Assembly: GCA_002150815.3 (NCBI GenBank)
Contig: NDFF03000397.1
Coordinates: forward strand, 1 to 61,890
Source of the DNA: Grammothele lineata
Taxonomy: Eukaryota > Basidiomycota > Agaricomycetes > Polyporales > Polyporaceae
DNA length: 61,890 nt
Direction: 5' to 3'
The notes beneath the pieces are model-generated. The model made no database searches. It saw only the letters and a program-made list of their open reading frames with translations, and was not told the origin of the DNA. The position numbers were made by a program, and so were the translations under genes. This document shows positions 10,201 to 21,234 of the stretch, in pieces (positions within the stretch are counted from its first letter, which is position 1; every line of letters starts with the position of its first letter).

Positions 10201-13200
10201 TATTTTATCTGCTTGAGCATCTCTAGCATCAATGAGTTCTTGACGCCTATCATCAAGCACCTTCTTCCACTCACTGCTTACTATATTTTCATCTACTACA
10301 AGCCTTTTCACTTTAGGTTTATTGACCCCATCCCCTTGAGGTGGAAGATTCCAACCAGAGCTTTCTAGCATTGCAGCAGCATCTTTGAATTTATTATCAC
10401 GGTCTTTCCAAGTGCTATCCTCATACTCTACATCTTTGTGCTGCAAGGCCACCATTTCCTCTCTGCGCACGGGCAACTCCATGTCATCTACATAATATCT
10501 AGTGTCCATTTCATCCAGGTCTTCTTGAGTATATCTGTCAAGCACTTTTTGTCCCTTCTCTAAGCGCTTTCTTTGAGCAGAAAAGTCATCTCTAGCATCA
10601 TTGCATTCATATCTAATATGAAAGTTCTTCATAATCCTCTCATCTCTGTCTGAGAAGCTATGATTTTGAAACTCTTCATCCCATAGTATATTTAAGCTTG
10701 AGCGCAGATCTTTGCCAGTTCTCCATGGTTTGAATAGTGTCAACATGGTCATGCAATAATGTTCACAGCTGCCAGAGTCTTTGCGTGGCAAGGATCCACC
10801 AATAAAGTTGGGAACTAATCCTTCATCTTCAGAGACAAGCCTCACATGATGAGTTTCACACTGGGGATGAGCTGGGGTAAATATATGGTAGGTAGTGCTT
10901 TTTTTTGCAGTAGTCTCTTGCCTCAATTGTTTATTAGACTCATTAGTAATCAACATTTCATCTGCAGACTCTTCTTCATCAGTAACATTCCTTGCAGCTT
11001 TAATTTTTGCACCTTCTCCATCTGAGCTCTCTTCTTCCTCTAGAGCCAAAAAGGGGCGTCCACCTTTAAGCTGAGGTATTATATGATTTTCTCTCTTATT
11101 ATGATAATTGTTCTCAATGATAGTTTCACCAATGTCATTTTCAAACTCATCATCACCATCATCTACTTCCTCTAACACAGCATGCTCCTCATTTCCCTTG
11201 GCCTTTCTGCTTTTTCTTGCCCTTGGCATGCGCTTCTTTTCATACAATTTGATCCAATCATATAAACACACCTCTTCAAACTCTACAGGACGGCACACAT
11301 AATCAGTCACAGGTGTCACAGCATATACCTCATCAGTTTTGAGTCCCTGCTTTAACCCTAGCATGACCTTAGATTTGCCTTCTTTTTCTATTTGATCAGA
11401 ATCTTCAAAGGCCTTCAATACTTCATATATATATCCCTTCCAATAGCAGGCTCTGAACTTATGGCTGGTATAATGATCTGGATGCTTAAGAAGATACATA
11501 GCTGCCATGGGGCCTCCAATTTCAGATGCCGCAGTCAAAGCATTAACTATTTTTGTTATCATACTTCTAGCCTTTTCTCTGGTGGTTTTTACACTTCCAA
11601 GCAGCTCTGTATTGCGTGAAAACACCTCCTGCACTGATCTAAACATCACATGTGTTTTCAGTGGTGTCTTGGTAATATAGTCAGCAACATATGCTATTAC
11701 AGACTTGATAGCTGTGCCAGAGAGAAGACTGGTAACATCATGATTGCAGTGGAGAATATATGACAGTGCTGGTGTAAATGTGTTCATCATTGGCTCTCCC
11801 TTCTTCATAATCAAAGCTCCTGTTTCAGCATCAATGCCAGTGGCAGGATATGTCTCTCTAGGAAACCTTGCCTTGCATACTTTTGTATTGGGATCAAGGC
11901 AGCCTCTGTTATCAAACTCCTGCTTTTCCTGTAATGGTTTTTGAGTATCCTGTTTACTATCACTGTCTGCCACATTTTTTGAAGACTTTTTTTTTGTGCT
12001 TTTCACTCTGCATTCATGCACATTAGATTTGTGCAAAATTTCATTTACCTCCTGCTCATAACTCTTCCACCAAGCTTCATATGTTGTGCATACATCACAT
12101 TGATCTCCTTCATTATGTTTAATAGTGCATTTTAGTGGTGGAGGTTGAGGTAACTTTTCAATTACAGATATCTTTGTAGGATTATTAGTCTCAGATTCTT
12201 TCACTTGTGAGCTCACAGCCTCCATTGTACTGTTGATAAACTCTCCTTGATGACAGCCCTCCAAATATTCTACCATAGCTTTTTGGAAATCAGAAGTAGG
12301 ATCTAATATTTTATCTCTAATTTCTTGTGGAGGTAATGAGTTTTGAATCCACAACAGCATGTGTAAGTGCAGGGTTAGGCGGCCCTGCTGCTCCACTGTT
12401 CCATAGTATCCTGCAGTCTCACCATATAAGCCAGGTTTATTAGTGCCTACACCTAGAACATGTTTGAGAAACAGTTCTACTATTACATTAAAGAAGCGAG
12501 CCCCTGCTACTGGATTATTTGCAATAAGGTTGAGACGCTCCTCTTTCACTCTGAACTCTGGTGTATATTCCTGCTGAGTGTCTGCAAAATAGAGTGCTAG
12601 AGGGTGCTTGACATCAGCAGGTGCAAAGGTAATAAACCAAGAGGGGGCACCAAGGTATGAAACTAAGGCCCAGATTTCATTGCGCATATACTTTTGGCTA
12701 GTGACAGACCCCTTCGCCTTATAGTTAACATGGTCCAAGTCAGAAAGCAACTTAAAGCAAGCTTTCTCTTCTTCAGTCTCTGGCTTCACACTTCCTTGGC
12801 CTAGTCTTTCAATCAGAGATGTCAAAGTTTCATCATTAATATTTATGATGCGGTTAGCTATGTCCTGGAACTTTTTCTTATCTGCTAGCAAGTATCCAGC
12901 AGTAGTAGACTCCTTAATTTGCTGGTGATTGAGGGCTACTAGAGGGAATAGGGGCTCAAGCTGAAATCTCTTATCATGATACATAAGAAGCTGCTGCTTG
13001 CGCCGCTCTTCTGACACTGGCACAAAACCATAAGAGTTGTCTGGATCTGTTATGTTTTTCATGCCACCAAGGCCATAGGGGAATAGCCAGGGAAACATTT
13101 GAGGATACAGCTGAGGATTATTATAGAGACTTTCAGGCTGCTCAGCTTGACCAATTCCCAGCACTTTTCCTCCTGATTTAAAGTGCTCTACTGCTCTAGC

Positions 13201-15209
13201 TTTAATTTCATATGGCCTGATTTTTCCTAGCCTCTCTAATGTTTCTCCAGTAAGTCCATGAACAATAAAGGGGCATTCACCCTCCTCTACTCCTTCTTCC
13301 TCCTCAGTTTTATTTACAGCAGCTGCTTCAGGGTCTACATTTGACTCTGCCATTGTTTGAGTATAGTTTACAATGACCGGTGGTTCATCTTCTGGATACT
13401 CTTGAAGATTCTCATATGAAATAGTCAAGTCTGCATAGTCTGCATGATTGAGCTTGAGCCACTCTAGTGCTGCAGCCACTTTTTTTCTTCTAACTAGCAT
13501 GGGTGTGCGCTTATAATCTTTAGTTGTGGGTTGATTGGGGCCTAGATATAAAAATGCTAAGACATCATCCAAGTCCTCCCTTGGTGGTGGCAAAACAGAA
13601 TATATCTTAGGCATAGGCAGTGAATGGCTGACAACATTGGCTTTCATTTTTGACATGCCAGAGATCTGGACTTTAACAATGCAAGCATTGTGTTTCACTC
13701 TAGCAATAAGCAGTTTTTCAGTCCAGCTGAGGTCCTTAAGTGCATCTGGAACTTCTCCAATCCACAAACCATTAGCTAGACTATCAGGCGGTAGCCTGCC
13801 TAACTTTAATTCAGTTACACAAGTAGGGCAGACATCTTTACAGCTGGGAAGAAGGACAGGGCCTGAATGAGGTACTATGGGATCAGATACATTTTTGCGC
13901 TCTTTGCGGGTTACAGCAATGTCAGGTTTTAATATATCCAAGTTCAGCTTCAATTCAGATAAAGCTTTGAGTTCTTTTTTAGAGGTTAATAGGCCGCACA
14001 CAGCACAAGGACCTTCTATAAAGTTCTCAAGCTTAATAGCCTCTGAAAAGCCTCTGATGACAGAGTCTAACATATTTTTATTAGGGGGTGGAGGTGGAAA
14101 CTTAGCATCTACATTTACTGTTGAAGAAGTTTCATTGAGTGGTAAAAGTCTACGCTGGCGTTGATTTTGCATTCTTTGTGCACCTGTTTGAGCAGAATCT
14201 GTAGGCACAAATAGTGTTGTAAATTTTAAACAACTGAGGCAGCGGTGCTGTAAAATTGTGTTTGCTAGTCTAGTTTTATTTTTCTGTATGCTAGTGTTAC
14301 AAGACACATTATGAGCTGCTGCAATGGTTAGCATGTGCTGCTTTGTTAAACGCATTATAAGATGGTGTAAAGGGATGTCTACTAATATACCCTCTTGAAT
14401 ATTGGTGGTCTCTGAATGAGAAATATAGCTGTGAAAACGGTACTCAGAGGACATGTCTATGACACCTTTTATAGGGTAACGGCCTAGCTCTAGTGAAGTC
14501 CAGCGGCAAACTCTAGCTTTAATTGGGCCCTTTGGAAGCACGGCTCCTCCAAACTGTGATATTATCTCTGGCTGTACTGTAGGCAATATAGTTATTTGAG
14601 AAGATTTCACAGCACTGTCAAACTTATAGCCAATATACACTGTCATAATAAAAAAGTCATGCTTCAACATTAAAGGCCTCATGCTGAACACTTTTATATC
14701 ATGCACTAGCCTTTCTGCTTTACGCCACAAAGTATGCAAATGATAATAGTTTATTTGTTCAAAAGGGCTTGATGAGATATCTAGCCTTTGATAATCTAAG
14801 TATATGACCATAGCAGAGCTTTCACGGGAGGTGCTCGCCCAAACCTCGTCCACAATGGACCCAGGACTTTCTATTAAGGTGCCTGGCATAACCTTTGATA
14901 GTAGCTTATAGTCTGTTAAAGACACACAGCAGTGATATCCTTTGTCTATGTAAGCAATGATGAGAGAGTTGTTGCATTGTATATATATATATAATGCTCA
15001 CCTAAGTTGCTATACTGCATAACAGAAGCATCTAGCAGTTGAGGAAAAGGAGCTAGAACATCTATATTGTGTTGAGCTTGGCCTAGGCGGCCAGCTATGG
15101 TTACACCTTGTTGGAGAGTGTGAATAGTTCCTATATGGGCCAGCCAATGCTGCATAATGCACTGGCAGGCCCATATAAGAAATATTATAGCAGGGTTGAA
15201 TGTGCGCAT
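7222..15209 (-). pseudogene. Helitron RepHel protein with C-terminal USP-like protease, one in-frame stop
   Basis: Two exons: 15209-15002 and 14945-7222, joined through a 56-nt GTGAGC...CATAG intron at the same position and phase as in unit B (exon 1 is 208 nt in both). Domain order: a SAP-like helix (AAAHNVSCNTSIQKNK); a zinc-cluster DUF6570-like region; the HUH motif LTLHLHMLLW; the two-tyrosine motif YVADYITK; a long acidic linker; a PIF1-type SF1 helicase with GMAGTGKS, MDEISM and GDFAQLPP; and a USP-like domain with Cys box NYSCAYDC, two CxxC pairs, and His box GHFVSRI plus WYHDG. The frame is open for 2643 codons except for a TAA at 9205-9207, where unit B has CAA (Gln) within the helicase. 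Without readthrough, the helicase C-terminal motifs and the protease are lost. Everything downstream remains in frame, so the stop looks recent. Confidence 0.9.
9205..9207 (-). other. In-frame TAA nonsense codon in RepHel A
   Basis: The minus strand reads GCC ATA GAA CAT GGA TAA GAA TCG GTA GAC. The aligned codons in unit B read GAA ACA GGA CAA CAA TTG GTT GAC. The simplest history is a C-to-T change of CAA to TAA. No consensus splice sites bracket it. Confidence 0.85.
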
Positions 15210-15691
15210 GGTTGAGGTGGTGGTGGTAAGAGATCAAGAGTTGAACATGAAAGAAGCGCTGAGAGCAATCAATATGAACATACGGTCACATGATATGATT
15301 ATGTGAAATAGACGCTTGAAGACGGCACTTTCAAAGACAAAGGTCAACCGTCTATTTCATTCAATCATTGACATGTTCATATAAGCACACTTGTTCAAAG
15401 AGAACCACAAAGCATATATTGACAAAAGAGCGGCATGATGTAAGATCTACGGTGACTAACAAGCTAGATGTAAAGAGCGGCATAGAGTTGGGCAGAATAC
15501 AAAGGAGAGACATAGATGTGAATAATGACAGTAAAGAGTTGGTCCAATAGATAGAGGTAGCATTATGTATGAATAGGATATAGCAGGTAAAAGCAGGCAT
15601 AGACTGATATGTGTAGAAAATATGAGCGGCAGATATGGATGATAAGAGAGCAGGGAGCGCATGTAGATGTGATGTAAGAGCAAGCAAAGGA
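15210..15691. other. Spacer between RepHel A and its upstream gene, with a nested inverted repeat
   Basis: No supported gene. It must hold the promoter of RepHel A and the 3' end of the next minus-strand gene. An 11-bp inverted repeat, TGAAATAGACG at 304-314 and CGTCTATTTCA at 349-359 (add 15000), encloses a second TTGAA/TTCAA pair. The matching spacer of unit B has a related CGCTCTATTCCATCAA stretch near 32509. Confidence 0.5.
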
Positions 15692-18600
15692 CTATCTAGA
15701 GGCCAGGCGGACAGCACCCAACAGGTTGAGGTTGACGGAAATAGGCTTTCCTTCTCCTGCTGCCACCTCAGTGGTAGATGTCGATGAGGAGGCTGCATTA
15801 GGCTTCTTAGGAGAGGTTATCCATCCCCAAGAGACCGCCTTTTGAGAGGTGCTACTCTCCTCTGTCTTCTTGGGCACATAGCAGGAGACATTATAGTATA
15901 CCACACAAAGGTCTCCTGGCTGCAGCTCATGGTTGAGAGGGGGAAGGGTAGTAAAGGGGTCATTGATGTCCCAGCCCTTGTTTCCTGTCAGCCTCTTCAT
16001 AACCATCTTGTTGCTAGCATCCCATAGCATGACTAGATTTGTTATGTTAGAAAACTATTATAGGCAAAGATTCAAGTAACATACTGTCTGCATTGTTAGG
16101 TGTCTTTGCAATATCTTGCCAATCTAATATAGACTTGGGATGCAAGATTTTGTTGACGCCATTGGTCTTTGTCACTAAATTGATAGAAATTAGAACATGC
16201 TTACAAAGTGAATGTAAAAATCACTTACAGGCATAGTTGCCAGTCTTGATCTCCAAACCAACCACATTAACACCATCTGCTGTTCTAGTCTCTCCACTAA
16301 CAAAGGAGGTGGTCCAAGGAACAAGAGGATTGGCCTGGGTGACGGTGCCGTAGAAATTCCACACCCGCTCTGTGTGATTGGCATCATCACCAACTGGCAG
16401 TATACAGACCCTCTTGTAAGTCTTGGCATCAAAGCGACCATTGTAGGTATTAGTGTAAGTCTGCTGGGTGTTGCTGGCATACACCAAACCCATCATCATG
16501 CCAATGCTTCTTTTGGTGTTTGAGCTACGGTGGTGGCAGATAAACTCATCTGTAGAGGTGACAGAGAGCTTGACAGCAGCTAAGCCATCTGTAGGAGCGC
16601 AAAGAGGGTTATGGGTGGTGATCCCATTGCCTGCATAGGACCATATGGCCAGAAAGTCCCTGTATTGCAAATAATGTGAGCTGTAATATGCTGAAATGAA
16701 TGATAAACAAATTCTCACTTGCGGTGAATGTTCTCATACAGATTGAAAATATCCTTCCAATTAAAGGGAGTAATAGGATCCTTCTTTCTGTAGTCCAGCT
16801 CGATGGGGCTAATGACAGATTTGATTGTCAATGTCAGAATACATCATTTAAAGGAGAAACTTACGCAATGACAGGAAAGTATGCCAAAGTCTGAGCAGGG
16901 GAAGTGTCATGGTCAATGATGTAGCATTGAGCACCCCAAGGAGCGGCAACACCAGGAGTGCAAGAGCCACTGGAGTGTCAAGTTAATATATAGTAGCATA
17001 TATAATAGTAGCATAACTCACACACTGACGATGTCCTTGGGAACATCAATGGCATCATTTTCCTTGGAGGAGTCCTCTTGCTCTTCATCAGAATGATCCT
17101 GCTTGTCTGAATCATCCTCACTATTAAATGAATGACATTAGCTGTGAGCTAGAAAAACAAATGATAGCGCACATGTCCCACCTAGGGCTGGGCTCCCTAG
17201 CCTTCTTCTTTCCCTTGTCCTTCTTATTGAACATAGCTGATCTATCTCTATTCCTGCAACAGGTTAATGTGGAAATAAAAATGATGATACATAAACACAC
17301 TTCTCTTCATCTTGATATCCCTCAAAGAAGAATTTGGCCCCAGATCTGCATATATAAATCAGCTATGATAAAGGCAATAAAAGAGAATCTTACTCAGGCT
17401 TTGAGGGCTTAGTGGGAGAAGCCTGGCGCTTGCCAGAGGGAACCTCAATCCAAAAGGTGCTACTAGCCTTAGTCTTGCCCTTGCCCTTGCTATTATTAAA
17501 TATCTATATCAGCAGTCATTGGCAGTTAAATAGAAGGCGCACTTGACAATAGAGGAGGGTTTCTCCTGTTCCTCTTCAGAACTATCATCATGCTTACTGC
17601 TAGCACAAGTAGTAAACAAACTGAGAGTGATGCAATTGAACTAGGGGTGCCTACACAACACGAGACTTCTTCTTAGGAGAGCGCCTATATACCAATATCA
17701 ATCACTGCCATAAGCAAGATGCTATCTAAACTTACTGAACATCCTGCTCCTCCTCATCAGAAGAGTTCCTAATGACCACATTTAAAGTATGCTCAAATGT
17801 GACACTGTAAATGACTTACGGGGCTTCACGCTTAGAGGGGCGGCTCTTCAAAGGAGAGCTGCTCAACAAGTTTAGCATATAGTGAAATATGTGTCTATAA
17901 TATTACATACCTCTTATGACCAGGTGTATTCTGCTGGGCCTTCATGATAGAGCGGGGCTTGGGCTTGGTGTGTGATGCCTTGTCCATCCTATAATCAAAT
18001 ATTAGTACAGTGTTTACAGTTTAATAACAAACTTCATACTCTTCATCCTCCTCTGAGTCACTATCCTTCTGAGCAGCTTTGCGCTTGCTAGACTTGGTAG
18101 TGGGTGGGGATCTAGGGTTAAATTAATTAGAACTGCCGCTGTCAACATCACTTTGTACTCACATATCCTTGGCCTTTGTAGGCCGGCCCCTTTTTTTAGG
18201 GGACTGAGGAGGACTCTCCACACTAGGCTGTATTAGTGCAAACATTTAAATGTATCAATAGTGTACTCACAACTCTATGTCACTGTCATTGTCTTCAGAT
18301 TCAGCAGGCCTAATAGAATGATGTTAGCATTTATTTTACATTATAGATGGTGCACTCACTGAGGCTTGTGAGCCTTCTTAGGGGTAGCCTTGATCTTAAT
18401 TGGGGTGACCTTGACACTCTTCTTGCTAATGTGTTTATAAATATTGAATCACTGAATTACAGAAAGTAGAATGGCTTACACAGGAGAGGGAGTGGGAGGG
18501 GTTACTGGAGGGCTGCTGTGGCGGCTGCGGGACCTTCTATAATGTTTTATTATTATTGTGTATAAAGAAGACTATAAAGTGAGAACTTACTTGGCCTTAG

Positions 18601-19176
18601 GAGTCTTCATGACCTCTGGACGGTTGTCAGGCTCATCCTCACTGCTAAAGTTGTAGTGTATAAGTATATCTCTAAACAGTGAAAGCAGACATACTCTTCA
18701 TCAGGGACGACAAAACTAGTGTCATAGTGGTCATCCCTGAAGAGAAGAGATGAAAATATATACAAGGCAATAAAAGAACACTTACCCATCATCAGAGCGG
18801 GCCTCATCATCCCCTACAGAATCACCAGAACCCTCTTCTTCAGAATTCTGCTCTTCATCTTCCTCTTCTTCATTGTCCTCCTCAGCCTCTGAGTCAGGAA
18901 CAATTTCAGGGCTAAAAGAGAAATGAGAATTGGAAAATAGAGTATAAAATATAATACACACCTCTTGGGCTGCTTGCGGCCCCTAGTAGGAGCCCCACCT
19001 TTGCCACTGGCTGGCTTGCCCCGCTTTGCCTTTTGGTTTCTAATGGCAGTAGTCTGCCTTGTAACCCTTCTAGCATTATGTGAGCAATGAAAAATCCACA
19101 AAAAGATGACATACTTGGGAGCAACTAAGGTGACCTCCTTGGCCTGAGACTTCTTGGTGCTAGCTTTAGGAGGCAT
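15692..19176 (-). CDS. Helitron A companion: many-exon basic/acidic AT-hook protein with conserved C-terminal domain
   Basis: Starts MPPKASTKKSQAKEVTL at 19176 and ends at 15692. About 20 small exons are separated by GT-AG introns of about 50 nt. The N-terminal half alternates Lys/Arg/Ser/Pro-rich and Asp/Glu-rich segments. It includes an AT-hook core KKRGRPTK near 18180-18200 and a second hook-like RGRKQPKR in exon 2, so DNA or chromatin binding in the nucleus is likely. The last third is folded-looking: it opens GSCTPGVAAPWGAQ, then DFLAIWSYAGNGI, and ends ISVNLNLLGAVRLA. Unit B encodes the same opening, DFLSILFYGGDGI, and NFNLLGAVRLA, with roughly 30-40% identity by eye. No known domain was recognised. 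An OB-like single-strand-binding fold is possible because RPA-type partners occur in other Helitrons, but that is a guess. Exon boundaries are approximate. Confidence 0.65.
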
Positions 19177-19844
19177 GCTGTAAGAGGAGTGAATAAAGGG
19201 AGATAAAGGATGAGAGCTTGAGAGGGAGATTGACAGAGATGGGGGATGCAAAAAAAGAGTAGGTGGGGGACGGATGAAGAAAGAGGTGTTTATAAAGAGC
19301 CTGCCTGCCCCCAAAAAAGAATCGTACGAGGTTGCCCCAACCCCCAAAGACTTGAGTCTCCAAGACATTTTTTCTGCCGCCAATCAGTCTCATATTGGGG
19401 CTTGGAGACACAAGCGAGAAATATGAAATGGCAATCTCTAGGCCTTAGTAAACAATCCCCTCTTCTTTCAGTTCTGCTTGTCCACATTATAAGTTGCAGA
19501 CCTCCATCTCTGAAGTTAGAGCATATATTTTGGAGTTTGAGATGGAAGTGTGTATAGAGAAGAAACAAGCTTTTGATAGAGTTGAAAGAAGGATGAGAAG
19601 GCGGTTGTGTGATGTGAGATTTGAAATAGAAAGTCTAGAAGGCCAAGCCATTTGAAATATCAATGACGCAGCATGTTTGGCTCCTCTAAAAATAAAGTAC
19701 TTGAAGCCTAGAACTTTGAGGCGCCTCCCCTACTCACCTTCTCTTTTAACTTGGCCAACTTGGACTACCGCCTGCTTCCTCCTCCTTTCATTAACTACAC
19801 TGCACCCACTATATTTCTTACTTTCAAGAATACACCTTGCTATA
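19177..19844. other. Divergent intergenic region of unit A
   Basis: These 668 bp separate two genes read away from each other and presumably hold both promoters. Open frames here have no recognisable content. The only specific signal is the TATA-like box for the minus-strand gene. Confidence 0.5.
19289..19294 (-). promoter_or_regulatory. TATA-like box of the unit A companion gene
   Basis: Minus-strand TATAAA, about 113 bp upstream of the ATG at 19176. Unit B has TATATAA about 100 bp upstream of its equivalent ATG, so the position is conserved. Confidence 0.4.
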
Positions 19845-21084
19845 ATGATCTACCACCCTCAACTTTATGCAGGCCGAGAGAAGTACAGTAAGTGTTCATT
19901 TATGCAGCCTTACTATCACATCTAAAATATACTAGCTCCTATCTTGCAGACACTGTTGGCAGGATATCAAAAGGAGAAAGTTTGGATGCAGCAGCTGGCT
20001 AGTGTCAATGAGGTGAGTTGATTTACTGGAGGATGCATACTTGAGCTAATAAAGAAACTTAGTTCCCCAAGTTGATGTCTATTGCCACCATTGCCACCAA
20101 CTCTAGTGCCTCTAAGCTGAACTTGGTATACGGTCATCCTCTTGGAGATGGGGCTATGGAGGAAATAGTTTTGAGGGTGCAAGGGTACTTGGTGGAGTCT
20201 AAGCTACCTCCGCTGCGCAAGATGGAGTGAGTACACTTTTTATTATATATAGCTACAGCTACAACTTCATATTAGTATTCCCCGCAACCGCAACTTTCTT
20301 CTCAATCTCAAACAAGAAGCTACCATCACCGGTCTTGGAGCAGAGGGATTTGAGGCTGCAGTTCAAGGGGCTATGGCCATATATCAAGCCTTTCAAGCCA
20401 AGATTTCTGCTCTAGGTGGCCAGCTGAGGGATTGGAATCCTAGCTATGATGGAAGTGACTTGGCATTGACCTTTGGTAACCGGTATCTCACCAAAGAGAA
20501 TGAGAAGGGACTTGATCAAGTGGTGGATATCTCTAAGCATGTTGATCCCTTTCATGTGCTGTCTCCCCTGCTGCGGCTAGAGGTGCACACTACAGACAAT
20601 GTGGTGGAGTATTGGGAAAAGCGTGTAGAGGACTATAAGTGAGCACATCATGCTATTATATTTATCAGTATATTCATTAGGCATTTTAGGGAGAGCTTCC
20701 ACAGTATCAATCCCAACAGCATCAATGCTACCAACTTGGTGGAACTGCAGGTCTCTTTTATGGCTATCAAGGTGAAGAGAGGGGAATATATTTTCCTGCC
20801 CAAGTTGCGCTCTATTTGTGTGTTGGATAGAATTGTTGAGAAGGTCAATATTTATTCAATGATTGAAAATAAATACTGACACATATATTATATGCTAGGA
20901 CTACAATACTGCAGCTATCAAGACTCTAGCCAAAAAACCTGTGTCCCCTATGAAAAAAATGAAGCGCAAAGTTGGTTATGAGCAGGACACAGAAGATACT
21001 GGCTTAGAGGCTGAGAATGCTATGAAGAAGTTATGTCTTGCAGAGCAGAGAGGCACTGAAAGAGATGTCAATATGCTTTCTTAG
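19845..21084 (+). CDS. Helitron A companion: conserved 319-aa protein of unknown fold
   Basis: Six exons: 19845-19887, 19963-20012, 20063-20226, 20276-20638, 20690-20843 and 20899-21084. All have GT-AG borders and consistent phase. The start is the first ATG that joins this frame. The core reads GFEAAVQGAMAIYQAF, then LTFGNRYLTKENEK, then TTDNVVEYWEKR, then VELQVSFMAIKVKRGEYIFL. It ends with a basic KKMKRKVGY stretch, a probable nuclear signal. The unit B copy shares these blocks at about 50% identity. The VELQVSF...KLRSI block recalls a widespread unnamed agaricomycete family with a strand-rich GDIVEAQVSF-type motif, which could be OB-like; this is from memory and unproven. The second-intron acceptor has an alternative 12 nt upstream that would give a stop. 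Confidence 0.7.
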
Positions 21085-21234
21085 TAGCTTCTATCTTTTT
21101 AGTCTAGGTTCATACAGTATTTTCTTATAATGATGCCGCCGTTTTCCTCAACATTTAATATGCTGCAGAACACAAGCTTGCCAAGATCGACACATAAACC
21201 AATCTTGTATAGGCAAAGCATACAAATGTTGTAC

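Larger units (their letters stand above)
7083..21084 (-). mobile_element. Helitron unit A (3' end defined, 5' end not)
   Basis: On the minus strand the unit ends at 7083 with CCCCCCAAG followed by T, preceded by a small hairpin GCCA-GTAA-TGGC and the subterminal motif TTCCTCATTAATCG. The same end occurs in unit B at 24269. Inside are RepHel, a many-exon minus-strand gene and a divergent plus-strand gene. The 5' terminus was not identified. The right limit given is the stop codon of the last gene shared with unit B; the true end could reach 24268 and would then include the TET/JBP gene. The unit is visibly more AT-rich than the flanking host-like sequence. Confidence 0.75.

Noticed and set aside
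8206..14164. Plus-strand open frames inside RepHel A (for example 8753-9040, 13535-13870), also mirrored in unit B
   Set aside because: They are antisense shadows of conserved minus-strand coding sequence.
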